Assembly (NCBI GenBank): GCA_035610835.1
Contig: CM069459.1
Coordinates: 27,237,570-27,301,569, forward strand
Reading direction: 5' to 3'
Source of the DNA: Ophiura sarsii
Lineage: Eukaryota; Echinodermata; Ophiuroidea; Amphilepidida; Ophiuridae
Length of the DNA stretch: 64,000 bases
In this document: piece after piece, positions 22,068-34,495 of the stretch
Numbering within the stretch: the first letter of the stretch is position 1
Layout of the letters: the number at the start of each line of letters is the position of its first letter
Notes under the pieces: generated by a model
The model's input: the letters and a program-made list of their open reading frames with translations, nothing else
Databases searched by the model: none
What the model was told of the DNA's origin: nothing
Made by a program: the position numbers and the translations under genes

Positions 22068-23580
22068 CAATGGACCTGTATGTAAGATTATGCAATAGTC
22101 AACTATAATTAATATTTAGCACCACCAAACGTTCAAGCATCAATCTACATTATCTATGTGAAATGTTGATGCATTTTAGTTGCAGTGAAACTGTGTTATG
22201 GATGTAACATAAATAGTTAAGTTAGCAAGTTTGGTATAAATCAGTACCTTGACGCAAGTAATGGTGAACCCGCCAATCCGAGGACCTTTGTCCCTACCAG
22301 CCGGCAATGTGAGGACAAAAAACCAATATGAGGACCTTTTTTGACGTCCTCCCTTTTTTTTATGCATAAAAACGTATAGGAGGAAGGTCCTCACCCCCTA
22401 AGGTATGTATGGTCATGTCCTCCCTTAGACGTCAATACACATACCATACAAAAGTCCCTATATGTATGGTAAAAAAAAAAAAATGTCCTCATATTGTCTC
22501 TAATTTCTATACACTTTTTATACGTTTTTAATACGGGTCCTCACATGGGTTGGTACTCGACCATAGATGTATTCCCCTTTAGGGTGTGTAAAAAAGGTGT
22601 CCCATGAGGGACTTAAATTAATTAAAAACACACTCCATATCTTTTAGTCGGTTAGTCTTCTACCATCCGTCATATACACTATACTCTATTCAATTTGACC
22701 CCTTAACTCGCGAAAAACGTTTAATTCAGCAAGAGTGCAAATCCCACTTCTGCCACTTTTGGACAGGAATTGGATTTTAAGCTGAAAAACCGGTGAGATT
22801 TGAATGGTGATTTATAGGATACAACTACTAACTACTAAGCTGCATTTAAGAAACGCTTTTCTATATCAACGTATCAGTAAAATACAGCTAATATACACGT
22901 GTGTCTGCTGAAATAGAATTAACTATCAACGTGTAGTAGGTCACAGGTCACTAATAGGTATATCAAATAAGGTGGGATCGTTTCAAAAAATCCTTAAAAT
23001 CGTGACACGTGTCTCTATTTTAAATAGAAGTTGTCAAAAAAACATAACATTTTTGGTATCATATTAAAGACAATTTATCCAGCTACCGAATAAAAAAAGA
23101 ATTAAAGCCACATGTTTAGCAACAGTGAAGTTATCAATGTAAACGTCGAGTGAGTCAAGGGTGGGCCCGGTGGATGAGGCGCCGGTGGATGAGGCGCCCA
23201 TAGGTTTCTACACAAAATAGCGGAAAACTAGAACTTTTGAAATTGATGCCATTTTAAAAGTATACATAAGAAAGTTTTCAAACTTCTCATATGTTTTAAT
23301 AACATGTGCCTGCTACTATGAATACTAATATTGAATTGTTATCTAGACATTCTCTACTAGAATATGATGTTCAATTCAGGGAGTGTTTTAATGTAAAGAA
23401 TACACAGTTTTATTCATTTGATTGATTAAACAATGGCCAAATCGCAGTCTCTCTATTTCATTTGTGTGACTCTTCGGTCCTTTTCTACCCTGGGTAGTAA
23501 AACATTTAACTAACAAATCCAGAAGTGTTTCTTCACAGAATTTTTCATAGATTTATGAAAAATTTGATATTTAGACCTAT
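22068..23580. other. Unrecognised sequence
   Basis: Non-coding. 22260-22560 is rich in 'gaggac'/'gtcctc' words on both strands without clear periodicity. A 15-bp direct duplication 'ggtggatgaggcgcc' sits near 23170. Confidence 0.5.
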
Positions 23581-23586
23581 TTTGGA

Positions 23587-24373
23587 CCACCCTGTATTCA
23601 AAATAAAATGAACTTTAACGATAATCATATAGTTCATTTTGATAACCATTTTCTTTTAAATTAAATAGTCCATGCTAACTAAATTTCATAGAATATTATA
23701 TACAAACCTTCATTTTATGCATTATTTCATCTTAATTTTAGACACCCTGTACTTTTCCTGTGTACATTTTGGGCAAATGATTCTTAGCAAATTTGGTAGC
23801 ACCTTCTGCGGTTGTTCTGATTTTGGTGACCATTTTCAGCTAAACCCTAACTGTACAAACTATCAAAATATTTTGTGAGGAGCAAAAACGATCAACTTTT
23901 TTATGTTCCACCCTGTAAAAATGTTACACACCCTGTATAATTTGATTCCTTTTTGCAAAAATGAAAAACCTTGAATCATAAGCTTTCCAACAATATATAG
24001 TTTGTGGGTCATTAAGTATGTAAAACTTAAGTTTTGTCCCGTTTAATCAGAATTGGTGCATTTCTCAACATTATTAGAAGTGAAACATTTTTTTGGACCA
24101 GTTTGTGACTTCTGACCAGTACGTAGATTATTATTGATGTTATTGATTATGTACAATTACCCCTGAATGACGATTCTGATAAAAGAGCTCTCTACACATG
24201 AAAAGTGGCCAAAGCTTAATTGTATATGACTGGGTAGATTTGATAACGAAAGCTCCACAATGGATAAAAAACATTCTTATGACACATTAAAGATTGCTAA
24301 ATATGTCTTTTCACTACTTCATGTACAATGTATATATTTTTCATGCCAATATATTTTTTTGACACGCCCTGTA
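23587..24373 (-). repeat. Cluster of five mariner-like end motifs in one orientation
   Basis: 'caccctgta' or 'gccctgta' occurs at about 23588, 23742, 23910, 23930 and 24366, always in the orientation of a right mariner end. Typical A/T-rich subterminal sequence precedes several. No matching left ends are visible between them. These may be stacked 3' ends of different mariner-like elements or one element with repeated ends. Confidence 0.45.
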
Positions 24374-25004
24374 TATCAGGATACATTTCGATGAGTATTT
24401 GTAACATACCAAGCATAATATTTCAGCTTTAAAATGATATATTGACCACTATTATAGCTTGTTTCTATCCATAGATATAAGCAAAAGAAAATGTCACTAT
24501 CAAGAAACCCAGTTTTGAGAAATTGACCGTCAAAGTCAGGGAAGTGTAACAAAGCGAACGTGTGTAAATAAGTAATGGCACTTGAGATGGATCAATATCT
24601 CATTAGCAACTAGCATGTTTCTTTACTCCAATTTCAATGAAACTTTCTACAGATGATTGTTACATTATGGACAACATTATACCAAGGTTTCAATTAGATA
24701 TCTTAAAATGTAATTAATTAACCTCCCTTATCTTTACGCCGCTAAACAGCTGCCGAATTAAATACTTACATGCGCGAAAAAACGTTGGAAATGTTCAACG
24801 AATGTTTCTTGGAACTAAAAATACCGATAACTAAAATTCGCCTCCCTGCCCTATCGACTCTTTTCATTGTTCGGCCTGTATCTCCTATTTAGAAACCGCG
24901 ACTTTTCGCCTGTTTCGTGGTGCCATGTCACATATAAGCTATTATAGGTGCTTGCTATTATGCCATGATCGTTACCTCTCGCAATATGGCCTCATCGTAT
25001 ATTT
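24374..25004. other. Unrecognised sequence
   Basis: No gene or repeat recognised. Confidence 0.5.
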
Positions 25005-25080
25005 CGTCGCTGTTCTGACATACCGGCACATCACAACAGAAATAAGTAAAGAGATGTGCCGGTATGTCAGAACAGCGACG
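25005..25080. repeat. Short hairpin element, copy 1
   Basis: The arm starts 'cgtcgctgttctgacatacc' and returns as its complement, 30 bp with one mismatch, around a 16-base A-rich loop. The same hairpin occurs at 26781-26860. It could be a minimal foldback transposon or a hairpin RNA precursor. The sequence alone does not decide. Confidence 0.8.
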
Positions 25081-26129
25081 ACTTGTATCGGTTATAAATC
25101 GTTCTGAGAATGCAAGCCCGTCGAGAAATTTTCGGTTACATTGATGTATTTTTTATTTATTAAAATATAGGCAAATCCATAGATTTTATGACATTTTACC
25201 AATATTGAAATTTGAATCAATTAAGTTCTAATCAAATAATTAAACCTGTTAAAACAATAATTAAACTTAACCAAATTGAACACTAAAATGCTTTTATTGT
25301 AATATGACCGAAATGTCTATGTTCCTTCCTTCCTACGACGAAATGTCTTTAGAATTAGGAACATGCAGTCAGGGTGTCCAAAAAGTGTTCGATACCCTTT
25401 TAAAGCGTTATATCTCCAGAAGAAAACAAAATTGCAGTATAAAAACGAAAAACATTATTAAGATAGAGCTTGATATCAAAATGACAATTACAGCGAACTG
25501 TGTTGCAAACGCACAGAAAGGAACCCGAACTGTAGAACCGCACTTTCATAAACGCGAACTAATATGCTCTTATGTAATGAATGTGCAGGAGGGTCGAGAG
25601 GATGAAAAGAAAAATGAATATTGGGTGATTTTTCAGTCATTTTTTAAAGAAAATAAGTTTGTCAGCATTGTCCTAAGCGGAGGAACCCCACTTGTGTGTC
25701 CATGTAAACAATAACTTCAGTAGTCAGCTGCGGAACGAGAGCCCGTTTCACTTGTGAGGGCGCTACAAATTGACTGGGTGTGCGTCACCGTGGTAACGTG
25801 TACCCGGTATTCTTAATGTCTGTGTTAATTTAATTCACGCCAGTTTGTCCGAGTCTATACATTATTTAGACTTATTTTATGGTTGAAAATCGGCAAAATA
25901 GGATACATTTTTCTGTGACGGGAAGCCGTTCCCTTGGAAACACAGTCCCGTTCCGAAGCCCGCCCTTATTCGTCACCTAGCTGCCCAGCAAAAGAAGGAC
26001 TTCCGTCAATTGATAATCGCATGTATACAAATTGACGGCAATGCGTCACTAAATAGCACGCCCTCAAGCCGAACACGCTCCCGTTCCGGAGCAGACTGTG
26101 CAAAACTTCCCTTGAAACTCATGTAAAAC
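25081..26129. other. Unrecognised sequence with a solitary mariner left end
   Basis: At 25370 'cagggtgtccaaaaagtgtt' is a typical left mariner end, and the open frame across it has no domain match. No inverse end was found downstream. 25730-26120 is more GC-rich and contains RFX X-box-like words such as 'gtcaccgtggtaac'. I see no exon. Confidence 0.5.
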
Positions 26130-26780
26130 TTTTTTCCACCGACAATACAAAACTGCATCTTATTTCCTGGACATGTAGACTTAAACAATTTTTCTTTCGA
26201 CATATTGTAAAAGTAGGACACTCACACCGTCCCATTCAATAACCCCGATGGCATTCTCCTTCAAACGTCATAATTGCATTACCGATGCACTAGAAATTTG
26301 TAAAAATTCATTCAACTTGCAATTGACAACTCCTTGTTCTAAATAAAATATAAATTGCGTTGTGTTTGCTGTAGGTATGGACTCAATTTACCGATATACG
26401 TTCAGGAAAATCCGTGTTACCGTTTTATTATTCCACTTTAGACTTATGTCTTCTTGTTTATCTTAAAACCCATAAAATGGGGCCATTATCTATTTTGAAG
26501 CCACTTAGTTCTCATCAAAAACACGTCTCGTCCTGTTATCTGTTTACACCTTAGCATGCCGCCTCCTTTATGATGCAAATTCTCAGTTAGTAAGCACTCT
26601 TTTGCGTTTGCTCGGATTTCTATTATTCAAGACGTTGGGAATTGGCTAAAGTAAACACTTTTAAAGATATTCACAGTTTTCTCACGAGATAGGTCTCAAC
26701 TGTGCAGATTAATTTCAAAGAGCACATATTCTCAGTATATCTGTTTATACCTCAAAACAAAATCAATATGTTTTATACAT

Positions 26781-26860
26781 ATCGTCGCTGTTCTGACATA
26801 CCGGCACATCACAACAGAATTAAGTAAAGTGATGTGCCGGTATGTCAGAACAGCGACGAT
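26781..26860. repeat. Short hairpin element, copy 2
   Basis: A perfect 32-bp stem begins 'atcgtcgctgttctgacata' at 26781 and returns through 26860, with a 16-base loop. The flanking bases 'cat/atg' extend the palindrome. The paralogous site in copy B near 46530 lacks it, so it inserted or arose after the duplication. Confidence 0.85.
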
Positions 26861-27815
26861 ATGTTACCCGTAATATTAAGATTCAAATCATCGACAAGTT
26901 TTCAAATCGCAAAGGCGCTGATAAAGTCACTAGTGTAACGAAATATATAATGCTATCACAAGTCACGGATCCCCATATTTATTTGCTCTATTTATTCTTG
27001 TATATTCAATCCTTTTCTTATAGACGACCCATCTCTGCTTTATCCTGTTAACCCCTTTTCCCTGAAGGTCTTGTTTTCAACTGACTCTACCATTCTCTCT
27101 CTCTCTCGAGCAATGGTATTGACATGGGGACCGGTATGGCTTCAGAACATATTACTTTTACAGAGATTTTGACTTGTGTAAAATTATACTTTTGCGACAA
27201 TATCCAACAGTACTAATTTCAGCATGTGTATTTTTCCATGAATATTAAGTGCAGTATCGAGTAACAATTACTTTGTTTTTAGTTTACAAAAATGCCGTTG
27301 CTATTAACGACCCGATTTGTATGTTATTATTGTTGATGCTACTTTTGAGCTGAAAAAGGAAACATTACCATTAAGGTCACGTCATTGCTTTAATATACAA
27401 TTTGGTATTTCAAAATAAAGTATATATTCTGCTAACGAAGTAGTGTTTTAATAAGCACTCTAGGTCGGCCAAAGTGGTGATCCGAGTAGGCTATGTTTTT
27501 TTAAAGGAGTATGTTTAGAAAAATATAATGCACACATAATAACTATTAAATATTGTCCAGGAAACATAATATACAACCAATCATTATTACCAGTGTTTCT
27601 TTATTAGTGTCGGATGAACTGTATACGGATGACGCTTGGCTATAACGTAGCAGGTGTAACTCCCATCTCGGTATCGGTCCGGGTCTCGGTCGATTGGTTT
27701 GAACAAACAAAATTCATCAGTAGATGCTTATGCTATCGACCTAGTGAGGTACCATGTGCGACTCTGGGTTACACCTGCGACGCATACAGGATTATTAATA
27801 ATATGCCAACGTCGG

Positions 27816-27915
27816 NNNNNNNNNNNNNNNNNNNNNNNNNNNNNNNNNNNNNNNNNNNNNNNNNNNNNNNNNNNNNNNNNNNNNNNNNNNNNNNNNNNNN
27901 NNNNNNNNNNNNNNN
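27816..27915. other. Scaffold gap (100 N)
   Basis: Exactly 100 N, a common placeholder for unknown size. Copy B has 4488 bases between the sequences matching the two edges (51276-55763), so the true gap may be kilobases. Confidence 0.95.
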
Positions 27916-28423
27916 CAATGTTGTTACATTCGTTTTCGCAGCCAATTTACTGACGAACAACCATGAAAATCAGGTCAAGTCGATAGGATGTCAACCGCTT
28001 CAGACTAACTCCGTAAATAATCAATTCAAGGCTCTAGTGGAAATTCAAACGAACTCTAGTTCAAGAAAAAAAGCGGCGAAATTTTTGTTTAGTTTTCACA
28101 ACAAGCTGCATGGGCGTAAATCCCGGGTGTGGGTTCGAAGATGGGGGTTATATCCCATAATATTTGACCAGAGGGTGGCCTATGCAATCACACTCTCCCC
28201 AGTGGTATGCATGTGCATGCTAAATATACTGCTTTAATAGAAATGTTATGTATTGGGAGTTCATCTAATTTTTCCTTGCACGAATCCAGTTCTAAAAATA
28301 TTTGTTTCAGCTTCTGAGAGGGGCACCTCCCTTCGCAGACACCCCCTGTTAGCGCAAGCGCGCAATTTGCGCTAACGTTCAAGCCAACGATCAGCCAACG
28401 ATCACACCCCCCCCCCCCCCGCG

Positions 28424-29577
28424 GATTTTAAAATCTCTTTCAGATTCGTCTACCCATGAACCAAGGTACTGGAAGTCATTGACCTGATCTAGGTGGTTCC
28501 CATCAATGGTGTTCAGTGTAGCATTGCCTTTGATGTTGTAGGTCATGAATTTGGTTTTTGTTGCATTCATCTGGAGACCGACTGTTGCAGCAGCACTTTC
28601 CACACGAGAGAGCAAGTTCTGGGCTTGTTGAAGCGTGTCAGATAGCAAGGCAATGTCGTCTGCGAAGTCTAGGTCTGTTAGGATTTTAGCAGGGTGTTTC
28701 CGGCTACGTCTGGGTGTTACTGTAAAGCCCAGCGTGTCTTTGTCTTCACCAATTGACATCCTCATGACATAGTCCAGGACAATTATGAACAGATATGGGC
28801 CAGTGTGTCTCCCTGGACATGCTGGAGCACTCCTGCAAGAATTGCAAATGCATCAGTTTCGCCATCTGGTGATATAACTACCGCTTGTGTGTTGCTGTAC
28901 ATTATGTCAATCGCTTTAACAATGCCGTCTGGGATACCGTATGCTCTAAGGATCTTGAGCATTTTCCCTCTGTGTACTGAGTCAAAGGCCTTTTTGAAGT
29001 CAATGCAGGTGATGATACATTCAAGATGTTTGTCCTTAATACCCTCAATCAGTCTTCTTAAGGCCAGGATGTTTGATGTTGTTGAGCGTTCAGCACGGAA
29101 CCCATTTTGGTTTGGTCTTAGCAATGGTTCAATATGAGGACGAATGCGGTTGAGTATCAAGCGATTGAAGATCTTAGCTGCTATGGATGTCAAACTTATA
29201 CCTCTATAGTGGTTAGCTTTGCTCAGGTCACCTTTCTTGGGGATTGGGACAATACCACTGAGGGACCATTCACATGGTTTTTCACCTCTTAGTAGGGTAC
29301 CATTACAGATTTCTAGTAGAATGTTGTTGAATTTACCAGATGTCCATACCTCAGCTGGTATTTCGTCAAGCCCTGCAGCTTTTCCACTTGACATCTTCTG
29401 AAGTACTTTCTGCAGTTCATCATTAGTGAAGGCTCCAGTCTCAATTGGCAAAGTGTTGTCAAAGATGTTTTCAATCTCCTCATCTGGATTACTGGCTATA
29501 GGTGGTGAGCCAAGTAGTGTGGAAAAGAAATCCTTCCATTCCTTACATCGTGCAGATGGGGTGTTTCCTCGCCGCAA
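28424..29577 (-). pseudogene. RTE-clade LINE reverse transcriptase (broken)
   Basis: Minus-strand segments in order: 'EWKDFFSTLLG', 'ELQKVLQKMSSGKAAGLDEI', 'LSGIVPIPKKGD', 'NHYRGISLTSIAAKIFNRLI', 'PNQNGFRAERST', motif A 'CIDFKKAFDSVHRGKM', 'AGVLQ...QGDTLA', motif C 'LDFADDIALLSD' and 'VNDFQYLGSWV'. The 'GISLTS' and 'FADDIALLS' forms are typical of the RTE-like group. A 6-base insertion adds two residues after 'GVLQ', and a lost base near 28796 shifts the frame before motif C. The 5' end with the endonuclease is missing, and the 3' part stops at a poly(C) run at 28407-28420. The aspartates are intact, but the copy cannot make an enzyme. Confidence 0.93.
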
Positions 29578-30690
29578 TCGACCAGTTCTGGGGGTTGTTT
29601 CCAGTATGCCAACGGCATATCAATACATTTGAGTTGATATTACACTATTAGCAAGCATACAGGCGTTAATATTGCTTACAATCTTGTGTGTACATGGTAA
29701 TACTGTAATATATTCAGATACGATTTATTGATTTCCCTTTTAAATATTTAAATCAGGCTTTTATATCTAACCATATACTATGGAAAACCCCACGAAAAAC
29801 ATGTATTTATTTTAAAGGCAATTTTCCGTTTCCTTGATCCAACATTTCCCTCTGGCTTAGACCGCATCGTAACAAAAGTGAAATAGGTATCAATTATGAT
29901 TTACCATAAATGTGTAGCTATAATTAAGAGCTATAATTATGACAAATGTCATGATGCTGACATTCATATTAGCTATGTTATGAGCGAGGAGGTAGAACTT
30001 ATTGAATGACCCTCGTATATAGTAGATTCACAGACTTTGGTAGGTTGAATGTCACCAGCTTCTTCTTCCTCTGTAAACAATCGATTTAGATTTATAACAA
30101 GGCATGATAAACTTGTAGTTGTAGCCTATGGAAAATGTAAAGATAATTGTCTGAGAATTTCTACTCTTTGAATAATTTAGAAATAAGTTGAGTGAAGGTA
30201 GACAATCAACTTTAAAGCATTAAAGGTGGATGACCAGATCAAATATATTTGAAATGTTGGTATCCAAGGAAACTGTACACTAACCTTGAACACCGTTAGG
30301 CATGAGAAACTCTTCCTATAGATGGTGTAGATGGAAAAAGTGGTGAATTATTTCCAAAACTGTACTGCTGGGTAACATTGGTGAACAGTTTTGATGCTTC
30401 TACCATGGAAACCACTCGAACAATTTGACATAATGTTTGCAATATGATGCCTCTTCACGTAGAATAGAAAACACTGTGAACTAATTGGGCAACGATTAGG
30501 TCATCTACCTTTAATACTACACTGGTGTCATACTTTTTTTTGTTCATTGTATCGTATTTTTCCCAAACAGTGCTTTATTTCGTAGCTTAAGGGGGGGGGG
30601 GGGGGGGGGGGGGTCTGGGGTCAAAAGCCCCTATATAGGATATCGATTTTAACAACTTTCTCAAAACTGGACCGATATATGTTATATACT
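29578..30690. other. Unrecognised sequence with a 23-base poly(G) run
   Basis: No coding homology. A G run at about 30591-30613 follows a TTAA, like the ends of the TTAA-target MITE at 50007. I did not find the partner end. Confidence 0.45.
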
Positions 30691-30960
30691 ATAATATAGC
30701 CCATATCGCAAACTTTCAAAATTGACCTAAAATGTTGCTCTGGTTGTGCCATGGTAACCATACACTATGATTGGCTAAACACCGTTCTGGATGTAACTCA
30801 ACAACGCAAACTAGTAGTGTGCTGGTATTTGGGTTGAGGGTTAACAGTAACATTCCGCACAAAATAATGAAGCCGGATTTTTGATACCGTTGCTATGGTA
30901 ACCAGGGGCCTACCAATCAGGTAATTTTGCATGCTAATTCAAATTTGGAAAAGAATTTTA
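30691..30960 (+). repeat. Dispersed repeat with X-box-like palindromes, copy 1
   Basis: Shares 'ctatgattggctaaacac', 'gttgctatggtaacca' and 'aatgaagccggat.tttgata' with 50560-50838. 'gttgctatggtaac' fits the RFX X-box consensus (two imperfect half-sites). I cannot tell whether it is a transposon or a regulatory sequence. Confidence 0.55.
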
Positions 30961-32160
30961 AAAATCGGGCTTCATTATTTTGTAGCCCTTTATGAGCTTA
31001 ATATGTATACCAAATATTATACAAATCCGATATTTCGTTTTTGAGTTACATCCAGAACGGTTTCAAATTTTCCGCTTTTTGAGGTTTTGAGATATCGGGT
31101 TTAAAAATCACATAACGTAGAGGGCGCTTTTTACTCGTAAACTTACCTTTACATCCATTCCTTTTACATTTATGTTTGCAAAAATAATTATTGTAATTTA
31201 TAATCAAAGTTTTGCTAAGATAAATGCAGCCGATTAATTGATTTAATATGTTTTATACTGTAACCATGGCAAATTGTTAAATATAGCAGGGTGGAAAAAC
31301 AGTAAAATACGTGAGAAATACACCAAAATTACGAAATATTAATCAAATTTCATAGTAAATGTAAATTCAATATTTATAATACCATTTTTGAATACAAGAT
31401 GTTTTACTAAACCTTTGATAATATTTTTTTTCAAAAATGTAGTTAAATATCACTGCTTGAAAAATATTACATGTTAATCTAATAGGAAACCGCAATGTTG
31501 ATATAAACTCGCGTCACCGATATAACTTTGTTCAAACACAACATTAAAATGGAATGTCCGATTTCAGTCAAATAAAAAGCATTTTGAAGCTAACATTTTA
31601 CTGCATATGATGTATGCGATATCTCATATTTCCTTACCTAGCCAAAAACACATCTCAACCCAGACTCCCCCCTTAACCTCACATACATGACATACCTATT
31701 TTATTCCTGTTAAAGACGCACTCGGTATGCAACTTTGATGTTAAGTAATGAGCCTATACTCTGAGGTTCGTGATGTTATTTTTTATTTATAAATTTGAAC
31801 TCATTATTGTCAATTCAAAATCTCATGAATACACGCGATACAAACGACCCAATCAAATGACGTCCTTTACTGGTACGTGCACAAACAAGCGCATGTCACT
31901 AACGGAGAGTACCTTCGCGTAAACATAAGTAATTTCGCGTGTAATGTGCATCAAGTTCGATCACCATTAGGTTCCATCGTCCAGTATAGTTTGAGCCAAG
32001 TTTCAAATATTGTCTGACCATGGTCTGACAGGGGCTGACATATTGAATTGGCTATCATGCTAGTATTTGTGTGTGAACATGGTGTGAATGGGGTGATACA
32101 CCCTGGACCAACAGTCTAGAAGATCCGAACAGGCACTGCTGTAACCACTCCTGCTATTGA
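30961..32160. other. Unrecognised sequence
   Basis: AT-rich, no coding or repeat structure recognised. Confidence 0.5.
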
Positions 32161-32161
32161 C

Positions 32162-32690
32162 ATATCTTTAGCCCCATTGGGCTACATTTTAAACTAAAAT
32201 CTGCTATATAATTGTTGTTGTTTTTAAATTTGAACTTAATATTTGACAAAATCTGAAATTACATTATTGTTTAAACAAATTAAAGTTCAAACATTGCATT
32301 TCTTAACGTAAGAACATTGGAAAGTCGCGTGTTGGGCTAGCAAAAGTCCACCCAAGAAAAACCCACTAAAAAGTTAATTCAAAACATTGACCACACGCTG
32401 GTAATACCCTGAGGCTGTCTGTCTACAAACTAGCCACACAAATTGACACACGCGGTGACTTTCAGCCACATTGGGCTAAGTTTTGAAACTAAAATCTGAT
32501 CCAGGGATAATATATTGTGACTTTTTTCAAATTTTGAACTTTTGACTTTAACCAAATTTGAAATAGTCCCATAGTACTAATTGCAATGACAAATTGAAGT
32601 TGAAGTGTGAATTTCTCAACACAACAACTTTTAAAAGTAAGACTTTGGGCGGGACTTTGGGCTTCTTTCCACCCAGAAAATCTAAATAAA
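32162..32690 (+). repeat. Diverged tandem duplication, period about 295 bp
   Basis: 'gccccattgggcta...taaactaaaatctg' at 32172 recurs as 'gccacattgggcta...gaaactaaaatctg' at 32467. Both are followed by 'ttgaact'-type words and a final 'gggctt/ggcta...tccaccca' motif. Old and imperfect. Confidence 0.6.
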
Positions 32691-33441
32691 CTAGTGTATC
32701 AGTAAACTTTGAACATTTTCTGTCAGAATACTTTTAGCTAATTTCATTAATATATCCTATGGAATTCGCTCGTTCGACCTGCAAATAATATAAACATTAT
32801 TCATTTATGAACATTAACACAAGAAAAAAGCAACAACTGTAATAATTACGTTTCTAAAGTTCCCATTAATACCATGCTAGTACCAAGTTCTTCCACTATG
32901 GACAACACCAGGATACCACCCCTGGGCGCGGCGGGGCCTTGAGCCGTGCTTGGCCAGCGATCCTAGTAGCCAGGCTAGGAAATACACAGGCGTGGTGCAA
33001 TAAATCAAATAAATCAGCCAAAGAAAGTTATAATTTATTACCCTGGATACCAGGGCATATCCGTGGTCACAAAGCTCAGAATGTAAAGGGAACGGAACCG
33101 TAATGACCAAAACAATTATTGAATACGATTAATATGGAAATGAGTCGCCCGTGACGTATTTGAAATAGAGGAGGTGTATCGTTGGGTTTTTTTTAAAATG
33201 TAAACGGTTAGATATTAACTGGCATTGCACATTTCATTTGTAAGTATCACCCATCCTTGTGTGCTTGTTGTAAGGGGGCTGTTAACCCCATAACATTCCA
33301 TTTATCCTGCGCTGTAACATTTGAACTATTAACTATTAATATGATGTATACAAAAGTATACATTTTTGGAAAGGAAATGAGTCGGAGAATCAGTCGGAGA
33401 ATCCATTTTTGGTATCTTGACCTAGATGTACTTAACTTGAC
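32691..33441. other. Unrecognised sequence
   Basis: A short GC-rich patch near 32910-32990 has no supported coding assignment. The rest is AT-rich and featureless. Confidence 0.45.
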
Positions 33442-33624
33442 TTATGCCGGGTGATTTTCCCGAACCACAATGTTTCTCCAAATCTTCCTTTCCAACATAG
33501 CTGTCTTGATTTCTTCTACTGCAATACTGTGTCACGCTTTAATAGGTCAATATATGTCAGGGCTGGTCTACCACGCTTTCTTACTCCATTATCCAGTGTA
33601 TGAGTTGGGAGACAGGCTCATTGG
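33442..33624 (-). pseudogene. RTE-type LINE C-terminal fragment
   Basis: The minus strand reads 'NEPVSQLIHWIME', then 'RKRGRPALTYIDLLKRDT', then 'VEEIKTAMLERKIWRNIVV' and 'RENHPA' with a stop at 33442-33444. Each step needs a frameshift. This basic 'GRPxxTYIDxLxxDT' tail is the C-terminus of RTE-like ORF2 proteins and also appears in decayed form at 45.0 and 60.9 kb. The polymerase is missing. Confidence 0.8.
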
Positions 33625-34080
33625 ACCCTCTCGCTTCCTGGATCCACCGTTGTATACGATCCCCCTCTTTGTCTATTATCTATGCCTCCTCCCAGTCTTA
33701 GTCTATTATGGGATTGTTTCTCGCCGCGTGATCCGACATGGCCGACTTTTTCTGCTCGCTTTCCGACGCTTTCCTTTCTGCTCTGGAGTATTTCATTGTA
33801 CATGCCTTTTCAACGTCCGATTTGAATAAAAATGAGGGGAAAGAGCAAATTTATTAACCGGGACGAGGGCACTACATGCTGAGTAATCTCTATAATCCGC
33901 TGTTGAAAAAAGAATCAGGCAACCCGGATTCCCGCACATCTGGCAACACCAGTTCCCGCGGTTGCAGTTGATCACAACTCTGATGAAATCTGAACATGCT
34001 GATCAAGTAAGATGAAACGTTTGTTGGTGAGTAAATCTCCATTTATTCACCTCGATTGATGAACACAATGTTTCTATATA
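33625..34080. other. Unrecognised sequence
   Basis: Open frames on both strands have no recognisable domain. Confidence 0.45.
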
Positions 34081-34084
34081 AATG

Positions 34085-34495
34085 TCATGACAACCTTACC
34101 CAACACATAAGCAATAGTGTTGGTTAACAACCCTTGACCAACACTCTTGCCCAACGCTGGGTAAAAACAAACCAGTATTAATAATTTGGTAAAGTTAAAC
34201 CAACAATTGGTTTACAAACTTACCCATATCTTGGTCAATTAATGCAATTATCTAAACATTTGGGTAAAGTTTAATCAACATTTGTGTTACAAACTTGGTC
34301 AAATTATTGCTACATGTTGGGTAAAAATGTTTGACCAACTAGTCAATGAAAGTGTTTGCCCAACTATTTGTTAAAGGTTATTTTCAAAAATCTGTTGGTT
34401 AAAAACTTACCCAATAATGCTTTACTGTTGATATTATTTGACCCAACGTTGGTCAAGAAAGTTGGGCACTTTTTGACCAACTAGTCTTGGAGTGT
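34085..34495. repeat. Degenerate array of 'TTGGGTAA'/'TTGACCAA' words
   Basis: Over about 400 bases the words 'ttgggtaaa', 'ttacccaa', 'ttgaccaac' and 'ttggtcaa' recur every 20-50 bases in both orientations, with no fixed period. The block ends at 'gaccaactagtcttggagtg'. It looks like a repeat made of short inverted binding-site-like words. Origin unknown. Confidence 0.6.

Larger units (their letters stand above)
26130..28385 (+). repeat. Segmental duplication copy A
   Basis: 26130-26770 is collinear with 45880-46560 in copy B and in part with 62705-63060 in copy C (landmarks 'gcatcttatttcctggacat' and 'attgacaactccttgttct'). 27120-27815 matches 49895-51275. 27916-28385 matches 55764-56530. 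The order is the same in each, so a multi-kilobase unit was duplicated. Protein-coding evidence is weak, and a short shared open frame is discussed in the findings. Confidence 0.85.

Noticed and set aside
22260..22560. 'gaggac'-rich segment as a tandem or CRISPR-like array
   Set aside because: Spacing is irregular and both orientations are mixed; CRISPR arrays are not expected in a eukaryotic genome.
25304..25714. 136-codon open frame
   Set aside because: It runs straight across a mariner left end at 25370 and has no domain, so it is a chance frame.
28805..29632. Plus-strand open frames opposite the RTE polymerase
   Set aside because: They are antisense shadows of the clearly conserved minus-strand reverse transcriptase.
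33030..33110. Possible RNase H 'WIPGH' motif on the plus strand
   Set aside because: Only about 20 residues match, and the conserved 'GNExAD' continuation is too degraded to support it.
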